DNA from: JANRKN01 sp033763435
Lineage (GTDB): Bacteria > Planctomycetota > Phycisphaerae > Phycisphaerales > UBA1924
Assembly (NCBI GenBank): GCA_033763435.1
Contig: JANRKN010000008.1
Span: 1-16,511, forward strand
Direction: 5' to 3'
DNA: 16,511 nt
Position 1 is the first letter of the stretch. The number at the start of each line of letters is the position of its first letter. Below are positions 1 through 7,857 of the stretch, piece after piece. The notes under the pieces were generated by a model. It saw nothing but the letters and a program-made list of their open reading frames with translations, had not been told where the DNA came from and made no database searches. Position numbers and translations under genes: made by a program.

Positions 1-93
1 CTTGCGGGGCGGCGTGGCGTGCAGCACCCGCCGGCCGAGGACCAGCGGCTCGAGTGACCGGCGCAGCGATTCAACCTCGGGCAGCTCGGGCAT
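1..93 (-). CDS. mutM: Formamidopyrimidine-DNA glycosylase, N-terminal 31 codons (partial)
   Basis: The minus strand from 93 down to the window edge reads MPELPEVESLRRSLEPLVLG and on to RRVLHATPPRK, with no stop. MPELPEVE is the hallmark N-terminus of Fpg/MutM. After Met removal the next Pro is the Schiff-base nucleophile and the following Glu is catalytic; the Nei relatives usually begin MPEGPE instead. The family removes 8-oxoguanine and other oxidised purines and nicks the abasic site, in the base-excision repair pathway. Only the N-terminal strand is visible, so the Lys-57 equivalent and the C-terminal zinc finger cannot be checked. The start lies 51 bases after the stop of the amylase-like gene on the same strand. 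No strong Shine-Dalgarno sequence is visible. Confidence 0.88.
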   Translation of the reverse strand, partial: MPELPEVESLRRSLEPLVLGRRVLHATPPRK

Positions 94-144
94 CGGCGGA
101 TCGTTCGCACCCGCCCGCGCGCAAGCCCGCCGGGCGCGATCTTC

Positions 145-2844
145 TCAGCAGCCGCTTTCGAAGGCGGTGACGAAGGCGACGAAGTCGTCGGAGTCGATGA
201 AGCCGGTGTTGTCAAAGTCGGCCGAGCGGACGCAGGCGGGGTCGGGCGTTTCGCCCGCGAGCCCCGGCGCGGTGCAGCCCCGGCTGAAGTGGTCGACGAA
301 GAGGACAAAGTCGTCGCTGTCGGTGAAGCCTGAGCGGTCAAAGTCGGATCGGCAGAGGACGCGGAGGGACGCGGGATTGGAGAACGCGGTGCCGCAGCCG
401 GCGGTCGCGACGGCGCGGAAGACGAGTTCGGTGCCCGCGTCGACGCCCGTGGTGGTGACGGTGAGGGTGGAGGTGCTGGAGTTCTGGAAGCGGACGGTGC
501 CGCCCGAGAGGATGAAGACGCCGTCGGTGACGTCGGCAAAGCCGCCCGAGGGGAGCTGGCGCTGCCAGCGGAGGGCGATGGACTCATTTGAGGTTGCGGC
601 GGCGGAGAAGCTCGCGCTGCCGTCGCCTTCGAGCGTGCGGTCGGCGGGGTTCTGCGTGATGGTGGGGGGCGTGAAGGGCGGCTCGTGCTGGAGCAGCAGG
701 AAGCCGTGCGCGGGGAGCGAGAGCGAGACGCTCTGCGCAAAGCCGTCGCGCGCGCTGGGGCTGACGCTGACGCAGCCCGGGAGCGTGCCCACGCCCCGCC
801 CGCGGTAGATGGCGTCTTCAGAGTTCATGACCACGCCCCACGCGCCCGCGCGCGGCAGGCCGATGGAGTAGGACGCAAAGTCGTTGTTCGAGAAGTTCGC
901 GAGCACGACATACGACCCGCCGCCCGGCACCGAGCGCTCAAAGGCCAGGACGTTTGACGCGTCGTTGACGTGATACACGCGGCAATCGGCGTTGGCAAAG
1001 AGCGCGGGCTGCGTGGTGCGCAGCGCGATGAGCTCGCGGTAGAAGCGGAAGATCTGCGCGTAGGTGGTCTTCTTGGACCAGTCGATCTTCTGGCTTTCGA
1101 AGCCGTTGCTCTCGAGCCATTCGGTGCCCATGAGGATCGCGGGCATGCCCTTGCTCAGGAGCGTGATGCCCTGCGCGAGCTTGGTGCGCCCGGTGGCAAA
1201 GCGGTCATCGTGCGGCGCGATGGTGTCCATGCGTCGCACGGCGCGCTGGGTGTTGTTCAGGGGCCAGGCGTCGTCGTGGAGTTCAAAGTAGTTGAGCACG
1301 CGCTCGCCCTCGACAAAGGGGCCCGAGCCGTCGATCGACGCCGCGAGGCGCGCCATGTCGGGGTTGCCGAGGGCGGCGGCATCGATCGCGTCCTTGATCG
1401 CGTTCTTGAAGGCCTCGTGGTACTGCCCGTGCAGGTCGATGCCGGCAGGGCTGGTGTTCCAGGCGGAGTTGTCGTAGATCTCGCCGATGACGTGCGCGTG
1501 GTTGAAGCGCCTGCGGACGAGCGACATGAGCTGGCGCATCAGGTTCTGGCCGCTGATGGCCTGGGTCGCGCCGGTGATCTCGAAGAGGGCGTCCTGGCGG
1601 TATCCGTCGAGCTTGAACTCGCCCAGGACGTGCTCGGCCGAGTCGAGGAAGTAGGAGAAGACCTGCGGGCGGTCGAAGTCGGCCTGCGGGCCCCAGGGGG
1701 TGTCGACCGCGGCGGGCGAGTCGAAGTAGATCTGCGAGCCGTCGTAGTTCCAGAGGTAGTTGTCGGTCGGGCCGAAGTGGTTCCAGATGACATCGAGGAT
1801 GACGGCGATGCCGCGCGCGTGGAGCGCGTCGATCATGAACTTGAAGTCGTTGGCGCTGCCGTGCGAGGTTTCAAAGCCCCACATGGTGATGGAGTTGTAC
1901 CCGCCCGACTGCGCGCCCGGGAACTCGTTGACGGGGTTGAGCATGACGGCGTTGATGCCCAGTTCCTGGAGGTGGTCGGCGCGGGCGGCGACTTCGCGGA
2001 AGGTGCCCGCGCGCGTGAACGAGCCCCGCGGGTCGTTGAGCCCGGAGAACGAGCCGACGTGGAGCTGATAGACGACCCAGCGGTCGCGCGGCGCGGGGAC
2101 GAAGTTGGGGACCGTCCAGGTATACGAGAGCGGGTCGACGATGACGGAGTTGTACCCGTCGTTGTTGTCGATCTGGCGCGCGCGTGCGTCGGGCTTCCAG
2201 AGGTTGCCGTTGAAGTAGTACTTGTACTTCCCGCCCGCGCGGGCGGCGGGGACCCAGGCGGTGAAGAACTCACCCTGGCGGGTCATGGGGTTGGCGCTGC
2301 CCCAGCTGTTGAACGTGCCACGCACCTGCGCGCTGGTGGCGTTGGGGGCCCAGACGCGGAAGAAGGTGCCGGTGGCGCGCGGCGTCGCGCCCAGCGGCGC
2401 GTGCTCCATCGTCGTGAAGTTCAGCGTCCACCAGGCGCTGACGGCGGGGGGGTTGTCGCTGACGCCCGCGGGGGTGAAGTAATCGGCGTCGGTGCCGTCG
2501 ACGAGTTCGAGGGCGTACGCGGAGCGTGTGACGGCGGCGGCCGGGAGCGTCGCGCGCCAGAGGTCGTAGTCGCCCCGGGTGCCGGCTTTGGTGGCGGCGA
2601 TGGTCTGGATGTCGATGCCGTCGGCGTTGGGATCGAAGAGGACGCGCGCGGCGGTGAGGTCATCGCGCGCGGTCTGGAAGAGGACGTCGAAGGTCTCGCC
2701 GTTCATGGGCGCGAGGGGGCGCCGATCGGACTGCGCGCTGTGGCTGATGAGCGCCCACTGGACGTTGTTGTCGAGCTGGGCGCCCGCGGCACCGGCGAAG
2801 AGGGCCAGGGCCGCGGGAGCGAACGAGCGGGAAAGGTGGGACAC
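145..2844 (-). CDS. Secreted GH13 alpha-amylase/branching-enzyme-like protein with Ig-like and dockerin-like C-terminus
   Basis: 899 aa. The start is GTG at 2844-2842, chosen because GGAGG sits 6 bases upstream and the protein then opens with a signal peptide (SFAPAALALFAGAAGA, predicted cut near residue 22). Order of domains: a beta-rich N-terminal region (about 25-150); a CBM48/E-set-like module (about 160-240, FFRVWAPNA...GTFNSWG); a GH13 barrel (about 255-740). GH13 motifs are DVIWNHF (351-357), LDGYRQDA with nucleophile D418, VIGEIYD with acid E455, and ELHDD with transition-state Asp D524. An Ig-like domain follows (about 742-830). The tail (831-899) has two calcium-type loops, DFDRSGFTDSDDF and DFDNTGFIDSDDF, and ends in Gly-Cys. 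The enzyme should act on alpha-1,4/1,6-glucans outside the cytoplasm; hydrolase versus transferase cannot be decided by eye. The open frame continues upstream to 3282, but that part lacks a signal peptide and looks non-coding. Confidence 0.9.
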   Translation of the reverse strand: MSHLSRSFAPAALALFAGAAGAQLDNNVQWALISHSAQSDRRPLAPMNGETFDVLFQTARDDLTAARVLFDPNADGIDIQTIAATKAGTRGDYDLWRATLPAAAVTRSAYALELVDGTDADYFTPAGVSDNPPAVSAWWTLNFTTMEHAPLGATPRATGTFFRVWAPNATSAQVRGTFNSWGSANPMTRQGEFFTAWVPAARAGGKYKYYFNGNLWKPDARARQIDNNDGYNSVIVDPLSYTWTVPNFVPAPRDRWVVYQLHVGSFSGLNDPRGSFTRAGTFREVAARADHLQELGINAVMLNPVNEFPGAQSGGYNSITMWGFETSHGSANDFKFMIDALHARGIAVILDVIWNHFGPTDNYLWNYDGSQIYFDSPAAVDTPWGPQADFDRPQVFSYFLDSAEHVLGEFKLDGYRQDALFEITGATQAISGQNLMRQLMSLVRRRFNHAHVIGEIYDNSAWNTSPAGIDLHGQYHEAFKNAIKDAIDAAALGNPDMARLAASIDGSGPFVEGERVLNYFELHDDAWPLNNTQRAVRRMDTIAPHDDRFATGRTKLAQGITLLSKGMPAILMGTEWLESNGFESQKIDWSKKTTYAQIFRFYRELIALRTTQPALFANADCRVYHVNDASNVLAFERSVPGGGSYVVLANFSNNDFASYSIGLPRAGAWGVVMNSEDAIYRGRGVGTLPGCVSVSPSARDGFAQSVSLSLPAHGFLLLQHEPPFTPPTITQNPADRTLEGDGSASFSAAATSNESIALRWQRQLPSGGFADVTDGVFILSGGTVRFQNSSTSTLTVTTTGVDAGTELVFRAVATAGCGTAFSNPASLRVLCRSDFDRSGFTDSDDFVLFVDHFSRGCTAPGLAGETPDPACVRSADFDNTGFIDSDDFVAFVTAFESGC

Positions 2845-2850
2845 GACGAA

Positions 2851-2855
2851 CCTCC
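2851..2855 (-). promoter_or_regulatory. Ribosome binding site deciding the amylase GTG start
   Basis: GGAGG on the minus strand, 6 bases before the GTG at 2844. It fixes the start at the signal peptide rather than at a codon up to 438 bases further upstream in the same open frame. Confidence 0.75.
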
Positions 2856-3005
2856 GGATGCTGTGCGCAGACCGATAACGCGGGGGCCATCGGCCCTGCA
2901 CGGCCCTGTATTCGTCCGAAGTCGCTCCCGGGTTCCGTGGGGCGCGCAGGAAACGCCGCGCGTGGGCGCTGGAGCCCCGCGCACGCCGACCGGCGCTGGC
3001 GGATC

Positions 3006-3923
3006 TCAGCCCTGCGTCGCTTCGCCAGCCTCGGCGAGCTGCTTCTCGTAGCGCGCGCGGTTGGTCCGGTGGTCCATCAGCATGTGCACGCGTTCCTGGT
3101 CGGCGGGGCTCAGGCGGCGCGCCAGTTCCTCGCGGGCGTACTGCATCTCCGTCCGGCGCGAGAGGTGGATCAGCACCATCGCCTTGCAGGTCGTGAGGCG
3201 GACCCACTCGGCGATGTCGTCCACGTGCAGGTGCTTGCCGATCTTCGCGCGGTCCTTGTGGTCGGGCTCGAAGAACGTGCACTCGGAGATGATGACCTGG
3301 CTGGTGCGCACGTCCTCGCGGATCAGGTGCGGGCCGGGCGCGGTGTCGCCCAGGTACGCGACGAGCGGGATCTCGAGCGTGCGCGTGATGGTGATGCCGC
3401 GGTCTTTGAGCTCCTTGAGCTTGTCCTGCGGCAGGCCTTCGTACTCGGCCTTGAGCTTCGAGCGCTTCTCATAGATCACGTAGCCCATCGAGGGGCAGGT
3501 GTGGTCGGTGAGGAAGCCCTTGAGGTACATCTGGTTCTTGATCTGGATCGACTGCTCGGGCTCGAGGGTGATGAGGTTGTACTCGGTCTCCTGGCGCTCG
3601 AGCTCGATGAAGCCGGTCATCATGCCCCGGACGGCCTTCTCGATGCGCTTGTCGCACACGATGTTGCCGGTGCCCATGCCCTGGAATCGGCGCTGGGAGC
3701 AGTAGTACGCGAGGGCGCCGATGTGGTCCATGTGCCCGTGCGAGATGGGGACGTACTTGCTCGCGAGCATCGCGCGCGGGCAGGCGCCCATGTCGAAGCA
3801 GACGTCCAGCTCGGGCACCTGCACGCAGGTGATCTCGCCGGCCATCGACAGGCCCTGGACACGGAACGGGGGTAAGAAGAGAAAGCCGAGGCTCGACTCA
3901 CGCGGGGGCGGCTTGGGGAGCAT
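3006..3923 (-). CDS. RNase Z-like metallo-beta-lactamase-fold hydrolase
   Basis: 305 aa from ATG 3923-3921, with GGAGG ten bases upstream (3938-3934). The frame runs on to 4103, but that extension is low-quality and overlaps the divergent gene. Metal-binding motifs follow the RNase Z order: SHGHMDHIG (H62, H64, D66, H67), TDHTCPSMGY (H141), LGDT (D193), SECTF, then HLHVDDIAEW and LIHLSRR (H263). The GDT, SECTF and xHxSxR signatures are those of the tRNase Z/ELAC family, which cleaves tRNA 3' trailers using two zinc ions. The protein is about the size of the short form. A tRNA substrate is therefore likely but inferred; other MBL hydrolases share part of the set. It is a cytoplasmic single gene, divergent from the VTT membrane protein across 124 bases. 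Confidence 0.82.
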   Translation of the reverse strand: MLPKPPPRESSLGFLFLPPFRVQGLSMAGEITCVQVPELDVCFDMGACPRAMLASKYVPISHGHMDHIGALAYYCSQRRFQGMGTGNIVCDKRIEKAVRGMMTGFIELERQETEYNLITLEPEQSIQIKNQMYLKGFLTDHTCPSMGYVIYEKRSKLKAEYEGLPQDKLKELKDRGITITRTLEIPLVAYLGDTAPGPHLIREDVRTSQVIISECTFFEPDHKDRAKIGKHLHVDDIAEWVRLTTCKAMVLIHLSRRTEMQYAREELARRLSPADQERVHMLMDHRTNRARYEKQLAEAGEATQG

Positions 3924-4016
3924 CGCTCGAAAACCTCCGTGACCGGGCTCTCGCCCGGTGCAGGCAGTTCGGGGGCTCAGCCGGCCGCAACACGCGCGGC
4001 AGGCGATCCCCGGCCC

Positions 4017-4042
4017 GGGAGCGTAGCCGTCGCTACGCTCTC
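4017..4042. other. Perfect hairpin just upstream of a start codon
   Basis: GAGCGTAGC (4019-4027), loop CGTC, GCTACGCTC (4032-4040): a 9-bp perfect stem, extendable by a G-U and a G-C pair to 4017/4042. It ends 5 bases before the ATG at 4048, where a Shine-Dalgarno sequence would lie; none is visible there. It could form in the mRNA of the VTT gene or act as a DNA dyad in the divergent promoter region. Function is not known. Confidence 0.6.
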
Positions 4043-4047
4043 CGGTC

Positions 4048-4884
4048 ATGCCCGACGAACAAACATCCGCGCCCGCCCCAGGTTCAGAGGAGCAGGCGCC
4101 CAAGCCGACGCTCGGTGAGCAGTATCGGGCGGGCGTGGCGTTCGTCCGGCAGCTCGGGCCCGCGGCGGTGCTGGGCGCGATCGCCCTGACGCTCCCGCCC
4201 TTGGGCTCGATCGCGCTGTTTGCCTACATGAACACCGTGGGCGAGTGGTTCCGCTCGCACCAGAACGCGGGCATCGCGCTCTACATCGCGGGGTTCATCG
4301 TGCTGGCCGGGCTCGCGCTGATGCCCACCTATGCCTCGGCGATCCTGGGCGGATGGGCGTTCGGCTTTGCGTGGGGGTTTCCGGCGGCGCTGGTCGGGTT
4401 CGGGGGCGCGGCGCTGCTGAGCTACTTCGTCGCGCGCAAGGTCGCCCGCGAGCGCGTTGAGGCCGTCATCGCCGCCAGGCCCAAGTGGGCCACGGTGCGC
4501 GAGGCGCTCGTCGGCGGATCGGCCGGCAAGACCCTGGCGATCATTACGCTGATGCGCCTGCCGCCGAACTCACCGTTCGCGGCGACGAATCTCGTGCTCG
4601 CCAGCGTGCGCGTGCACCCCGCGGTGTTTCTCTGCGGGACGCTGCTGGGCATGGCGCCCCGCACAGGCGTCGCGGTGTATCTCGCGGCGAAGGTGCAGAA
4701 CACCGTCGCCGAGAGCGCGGTCGATGCCGTGAAGGAACAGACGCCCTGGTGGGTGCTCGCGCTCTCGCTCGCGGCGGGGTTCGCGTTCCTGGGTGTGATC
4801 GGGGTGATCGCCAACAAGGCACTCAAGAAGATGACCGCCCAATCGCCAGCCCAAGCCCCAACACAGACTTCGGGGCAAGTGTGA
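4048..4884 (+). CDS. VTT/TVP38-TMEM64-family membrane protein
   Basis: 278 aa. A hydrophilic N-terminus (1-35) is followed by several hydrophobic segments: about 38-62, 76-100, 104-128, 160-180, 190-213 and 234-255. The central block shows the VTT/SNARE-associated pattern: MPTYASAILGGWAFGFAWG, then AALVGFGGAALLSYFVAR (G-rich re-entrant region, about 93-130), and later LMRLPPNSPFAATN (169-181) with GTLLGMAPRTGVAVYLA. Relatives include DedA and TMEM64/TVP38 proteins, inner-membrane proteins linked to lipid handling and membrane homeostasis. The transported substrate here is unknown. The tail is Gln/Pro/Thr-rich and cytoplasmic-looking. The gene stands alone on the plus strand, convergent with the O-antigen ligase gene 16 bases away. 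The start has no clear ribosome site but a strong hairpin before it. Confidence 0.85.
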   Translation: MPDEQTSAPAPGSEEQAPKPTLGEQYRAGVAFVRQLGPAAVLGAIALTLPPLGSIALFAYMNTVGEWFRSHQNAGIALYIAGFIVLAGLALMPTYASAILGGWAFGFAWGFPAALVGFGGAALLSYFVARKVARERVEAVIAARPKWATVREALVGGSAGKTLAIITLMRLPPNSPFAATNLVLASVRVHPAVFLCGTLLGMAPRTGVAVYLAAKVQNTVAESAVDAVKEQTPWWVLALSLAAGFAFLGVIGVIANKALKKMTAQSPAQAPTQTSGQV

Positions 4885-4885
4885 G

Positions 4886-4898
4886 GCGCCGGCGGCGC
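4886..4898. terminator. Small GC hairpin between convergent genes
   Basis: GCGCC-GGC-GGCGC fills the 16-base gap between the stop codons at 4884 and 4901. It has a 5-bp stem and no T-run on either strand, so it is at best a weak bidirectional stop or simply chance in GC-rich DNA. Confidence 0.25.
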
Positions 4899-4900
4899 GT

Positions 4901-6271
4901 TCAGCCCTGCGCGCTGGTGCGCGGGTCGGTGACGCCCGGGTCGGTGTAATCGGCGTACAGGGTGGGGGGCTCGTCATCGACGGCGGCGTACTGATCGCGC
5001 CAGGACTCTTCCTGCACAAGCTCGATCATGCGCGAGGCGATGGCCGAGAAGAGCATGATGTAGATGACCTGCGGCGCGACGCGGGCCATGATGTAGCCCT
5101 CAAAGAACGCGCCGATGAAGAACATCGCGTTGAAGCCCAGGACAAGGTCGCAGAGATACTTGCGCCAGCCTTCGAGCTGGGAGCGGGCCGAGAAGACCTT
5201 GATGCAGATGATGAGCGAGACGAACATCAGCAGCACGACCATGAGGACCATGCCGACGCCGTAGGCGGCGAAGGCGAGCAGGTAGGAGTTTTCGGAGCCG
5301 CGGGTTTCTTTGATGCCGACGCCCAGGAGGGGGCTGGAGAGGCCGTCGGCGAGCAGGGTCTTGAAGACGATGTCGCGGGTGTTGGTGGTGGAGACGAGGC
5401 GTTCGAGGCCCAGGTCGATGCCCAGGGCGATGGCGCCCTGCACGAGGCCGTAGACCGCGCCGCCCAGGACGGGCAGGATGAACACCGCGCGTCCGAGGCG
5501 AGCGTAGAGCACGGCGGTGAGGCCCACGACGAACATCAGCGCGCCCGTGCGCGAGCCCGACCAGGCGAGCATCAGCACGAAGAAGCCCGCGGCGACGATG
5601 AAGAACCAGCGGTGCTTGCGCAGGGTGTCGTTGAGCACGAGCCAGACGGCGGCGATGGCCATGGGCGCGAGGTACGTCGCGGCGTGCTGCGGGTTGCCCG
5701 TCAGGCCCGTGAAGCGGTTCTCGCCGCCCATGATGACGAAGCTGCGGTTGAGCGCGAACTGGATCGCCGTTGCGCCCGTCCACATCACGCCCGCAATCAC
5801 CAGCCCGCGCAGCGCAAAGAGCAGGTCGTCCCACGTGCGGAGGAGCGCGGGGATGATGATGAGCATCGGCACCACCGTCAGCCCGACGAACAGCAGCGAC
5901 TGCAGGCCCGACTCGATGCCCTCGTGGAAGATGCGCATCAGCGCGGCGTAGGTGCCGATCGCGACGAACACCAACGCCTGACCGGGGATGTTGCGGACCG
6001 TGACCTTGCCGAAGTGCCCCGCGACGCCCAGCACCAGCATGCCGCCCAGGGCCATGAAGAGTTCGGAGCGATAGGTCTGCAGCGGCAGCAGCCAGGTGGA
6101 GTAGAACCGCCCGAGCTGGTCCTTGGGCACGCCCAGCGCGGAGAGAAAGACCATCGCGCCGAGCACGAGCATCGCGGCGCGGGCGCTGCGGAGCATCATG
6201 AGCACGACGACCGCCGCGCCGACGCCGCCGACGGCCAGGACCAGCAATGTCAGGGGCGTCATCTCGGGCAT
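4901..6271 (-). CDS. O-antigen ligase/polymerase-family (Wzy_C-type) membrane protein
   Basis: 456 aa with roughly ten to twelve hydrophobic segments from residue 5 to about 410 and a soluble acidic tail (WRDQYAAVDDEPPTLYADYT). Landmarks of the O-antigen ligase family are RFTGLTGNPQHAATYLAPM in the middle, AWSGSRTGAL after the next helix, and SSPLLGVGIKETRGSENSYL in the large periplasmic loop. Members polymerise or ligate lipid-linked glycans at the periplasmic face of the inner membrane. In this block it is the likely exopolysaccharide polymerase; a ligase role is possible. ATG 6271-6269 has a GAGG about 10 bases upstream. A 133-base gap separates it from the deacetylase stop, so it may have its own promoter; a TTGAAG near 6350 on the minus strand lacks a good -10 partner. 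Convergent with the VTT gene. Confidence 0.85.
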   Translation of the reverse strand: MPEMTPLTLLVLAVGGVGAAVVVLMMLRSARAAMLVLGAMVFLSALGVPKDQLGRFYSTWLLPLQTYRSELFMALGGMLVLGVAGHFGKVTVRNIPGQALVFVAIGTYAALMRIFHEGIESGLQSLLFVGLTVVPMLIIIPALLRTWDDLLFALRGLVIAGVMWTGATAIQFALNRSFVIMGGENRFTGLTGNPQHAATYLAPMAIAAVWLVLNDTLRKHRWFFIVAAGFFVLMLAWSGSRTGALMFVVGLTAVLYARLGRAVFILPVLGGAVYGLVQGAIALGIDLGLERLVSTTNTRDIVFKTLLADGLSSPLLGVGIKETRGSENSYLLAFAAYGVGMVLMVVLLMFVSLIICIKVFSARSQLEGWRKYLCDLVLGFNAMFFIGAFFEGYIMARVAPQVIYIMLFSAIASRMIELVQEESWRDQYAAVDDEPPTLYADYTDPGVTDPRTSAQG

Positions 6272-6404
6272 GCGTCGGCGTTCCTCAAGGCCAGCCTCAG
6301 TCTGTACGCGGCCCGCTCGTGCGCGGATCGACCCATCATCTATCGGACGTTTGCCGATCGGGCTTCAACCCGACCAGCCCCCTCACGCGCATCCCGCGCA
6401 TGTC

Positions 6405-7367
6405 TTACCTCACGAACGAGGACTGGAGATCGACGGGCGTGCCCTTGCGGGCGAGTTCCTGCGTGAGCACCGCCGCGCAGGTGTCCCAGGCGTGCGTGGA
6501 GAGGATCGACCGCAGCTTGCCCTCGGTCGTGTGCATGCCGACGTAGCACTTGAAGCGCCGATGCGGCGGCATGGGGACCCGCGGCACATCCGTCGCAAAG
6601 TCGCGCGGGTGCAGGTACACCACCGTGGGCCGATCGGCTTCCAGCTCGCGCCGGATGCCCTGCTGAATCAGCGACGTGGGCAAGAGGCGCATGTACCCGC
6701 CGCCCGAGTAGCACATGCGCTTGCCGACGGGCCCGAGGCCGAGCTTGGCGATCGACATGGGCAGCTCGGGCAGGCGTCGGCCCTTGGGCGTGGTGAGGAT
6801 GTGCGCGCCGGGGGTGCAGGCGTATCCGCCATGGCCCCGCGAGGCGGGGAAGAGCGAGGCGTCGTAGGTGAGGCCGTGGTCTATGAGGACGTCAAAGGCC
6901 CACTCGGTGCCCTCGGTGATGGAGAACGAGGGCGCGCGGAAGCCGCGGATCTCGATGTCGGAGCCAACCGCGCTGCGGATCGCGGCGAGCGAATCGCCGA
7001 TGTCCTTGCTGAAGACCTCGGGCGAAAGCTCGTACACCTTGCGGTGCCAGAACGAGTGCGTCGCCAGCTCGTGCCCCGCGTCGAAGATGCGCTTGACCAT
7101 CGCGGGGTGCTTGTCGGCGATCCAGCCGAGCATGAAGAACGTCGCGCGCGCGCGGTGATCGTCGCAGACCTTCAGAATCAGGTCGGTGTAGCGCTCGACG
7201 AGCGAAGACTCGGCGCTGAGCTTGGGCCAGAGCGAAGGGTCCTCGACGGCCGCGACTTCGACGATGTGAAACCAGTCCTCGATGTCGAAGGAGAGAGCGT
7301 GGGCGCGAGTCGTGAGTCGCGAATCGCGAGTCGGGGCTGAGTTCGTTGGCGTGTGAAGCGTGGTCAC
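6405..7367 (-). CDS. Polysaccharide deacetylase, XrtA/PEP-CTERM system type
   Basis: 320 aa from GTG 7367-7365, with AAGGA about 7 bases upstream. A NodB-fold deacetylase: SFDIEDWFH (D28, D31), RATFFMLGWIADKHP, GHELATHSFWHRKVY (metal His H104 and H108), RGFRAPSFSI (141-150), YSGGGYMRLLP and VVYLHPRDF. This set, including the C-terminal HPRDF and RRFKCYVGMHTTEGKL region, matches the deacetylases found in exosortase A (XrtA) exopolysaccharide loci. It should remove N-acetyl groups from a polymer or its precursor. The GTG start overlaps the stop of the four-helix-bundle gene (GTGA), suggesting translational coupling. Residues about 12-21 (PTRDSRLTTR) are encoded by a heptamer repeat array and are not part of the domain, so the N-terminus looks remodelled. 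No exosortase lies in this window. Confidence 0.9.
   Translation of the reverse strand: MTTLHTPTNSAPTRDSRLTTRAHALSFDIEDWFHIVEVAAVEDPSLWPKLSAESSLVERYTDLILKVCDDHRARATFFMLGWIADKHPAMVKRIFDAGHELATHSFWHRKVYELSPEVFSKDIGDSLAAIRSAVGSDIEIRGFRAPSFSITEGTEWAFDVLIDHGLTYDASLFPASRGHGGYACTPGAHILTTPKGRRLPELPMSIAKLGLGPVGKRMCYSGGGYMRLLPTSLIQQGIRRELEADRPTVVYLHPRDFATDVPRVPMPPHRRFKCYVGMHTTEGKLRSILSTHAWDTCAAVLTQELARKGTPVDLQSSFVR
7305..7332 (+). repeat. Heptamer array, four GCGARTC units
   Basis: Four exact 7-base steps: GCGAGTC, GTGAGTC, GCGAATC, GCGAGTC. The array lies inside the 5' coding part of the deacetylase and 32 bases past the four-helix-bundle stop codon. It is in inverted orientation to the array at 7871-7947, so the two bracket the four-helix-bundle gene. 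Confidence 0.85.
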
Positions 7368-7735
7368 GATTGGTCCTTGTCTGCGAGTGATCGTAGAAGG
7401 GCGCGGAGGATCCTCCCCTCGCGGTCGGCCAGTTCGAGCATCGGGGCCGAGGCCTCAGGCGTCGTCGCGCCCGTGTCGGCAGAGATCGTCAGCAGCGTTT
7501 CGAGCTCCTTCAGCGACCCTTGAGCGATGCGCAGAAAGCGCATGAAGTCCTGGGTCGACTCGCGGCCGTGGCCCTCGGCGATGTTCGCGGGAATCGACAC
7601 GGCCGCACGGCGAAGCTGCGAGGTGAGGCCGAAGAGCTCATCCTTGGGAAAGCTCCGCGTGAGCGTGTAGGCACCGCGGGCAATGTCCATGCCCACCTTC
7701 CACGCGTCAAGATCGCGATAGCTTGTGATCGGCAT
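7364..7735 (-). CDS. Four-helix-bundle protein, S23/23S rRNA intervening-sequence family
   Basis: 123 aa, ATG 7735-7733 with AGGAG eight bases upstream (7748-7744). The protein is helical and carries the family's signature: YRDLDAWKVGMDIA at the N-terminus, then FPKDELFGLTSQLRRAA, VSIPANIAEGHGR and FLRIAQGSLKELETLL. The family was first seen encoded in intervening sequences of 23S rRNA genes; the biochemical role is not established, and the related Avd protein is an accessory of diversity-generating retroelements. No reverse transcriptase or variable repeat is visible here. The gene sits inside an exopolysaccharide block, overlaps the deacetylase by GTGA, and is flanked on both sides by GCGARTC heptamer arrays, consistent with arrival as a mobile cassette. 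That history is inference. Confidence 0.9.
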   Translation of the reverse strand: MPITSYRDLDAWKVGMDIARGAYTLTRSFPKDELFGLTSQLRRAAVSIPANIAEGHGRESTQDFMRFLRIAQGSLKELETLLTISADTGATTPEASAPMLELADREGRILRALLRSLADKDQS

Positions 7736-7803
7736 CCCAAACGCTCCTGCGAAACGCGGCTCCTGCTCACTGATGACTTCTGAGCGAGCAACCGTACCGG
7801 TTC

Positions 7804-7831
7804 GCGAATCGTGAGTCGCGAATCCCAAGTC
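7804..7831 (+). repeat. Heptamer array upstream of the four-helix-bundle gene
   Basis: GCGAATC, GTGAGTC, GCGAATC, then a degenerate CCAAGTC, all in 7-base phase. Same orientation as 7305-7332 and opposite to the arrays at 7871-7947. Confidence 0.8.
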
Positions 7832-7857
7832 GGGCCCATTCAGCCAATGCCGTCTTT

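Noticed and set aside
970..3051. 693-codon open frame on the plus strand opposite the amylase gene
   Set aside because: It is antisense to a clear GH13 gene, rich in Val/Gly/Arg/Glu as expected of a shadow frame in GC-rich DNA, and has no recognisable motif.
2845..3282. Upstream extension of the amylase frame (146 codons)
   Set aside because: It is Arg/Pro/Ala-rich, overlaps the end of the RNase Z-like gene, and the GGAGG plus signal peptide fix the start at 2844.
7364..7735. Diversity-generating retroelement accessory (Avd)
   Set aside because: The four-helix-bundle protein resembles the S23/IVP branch, and no reverse transcriptase or template/variable repeat pair is visible in the window.
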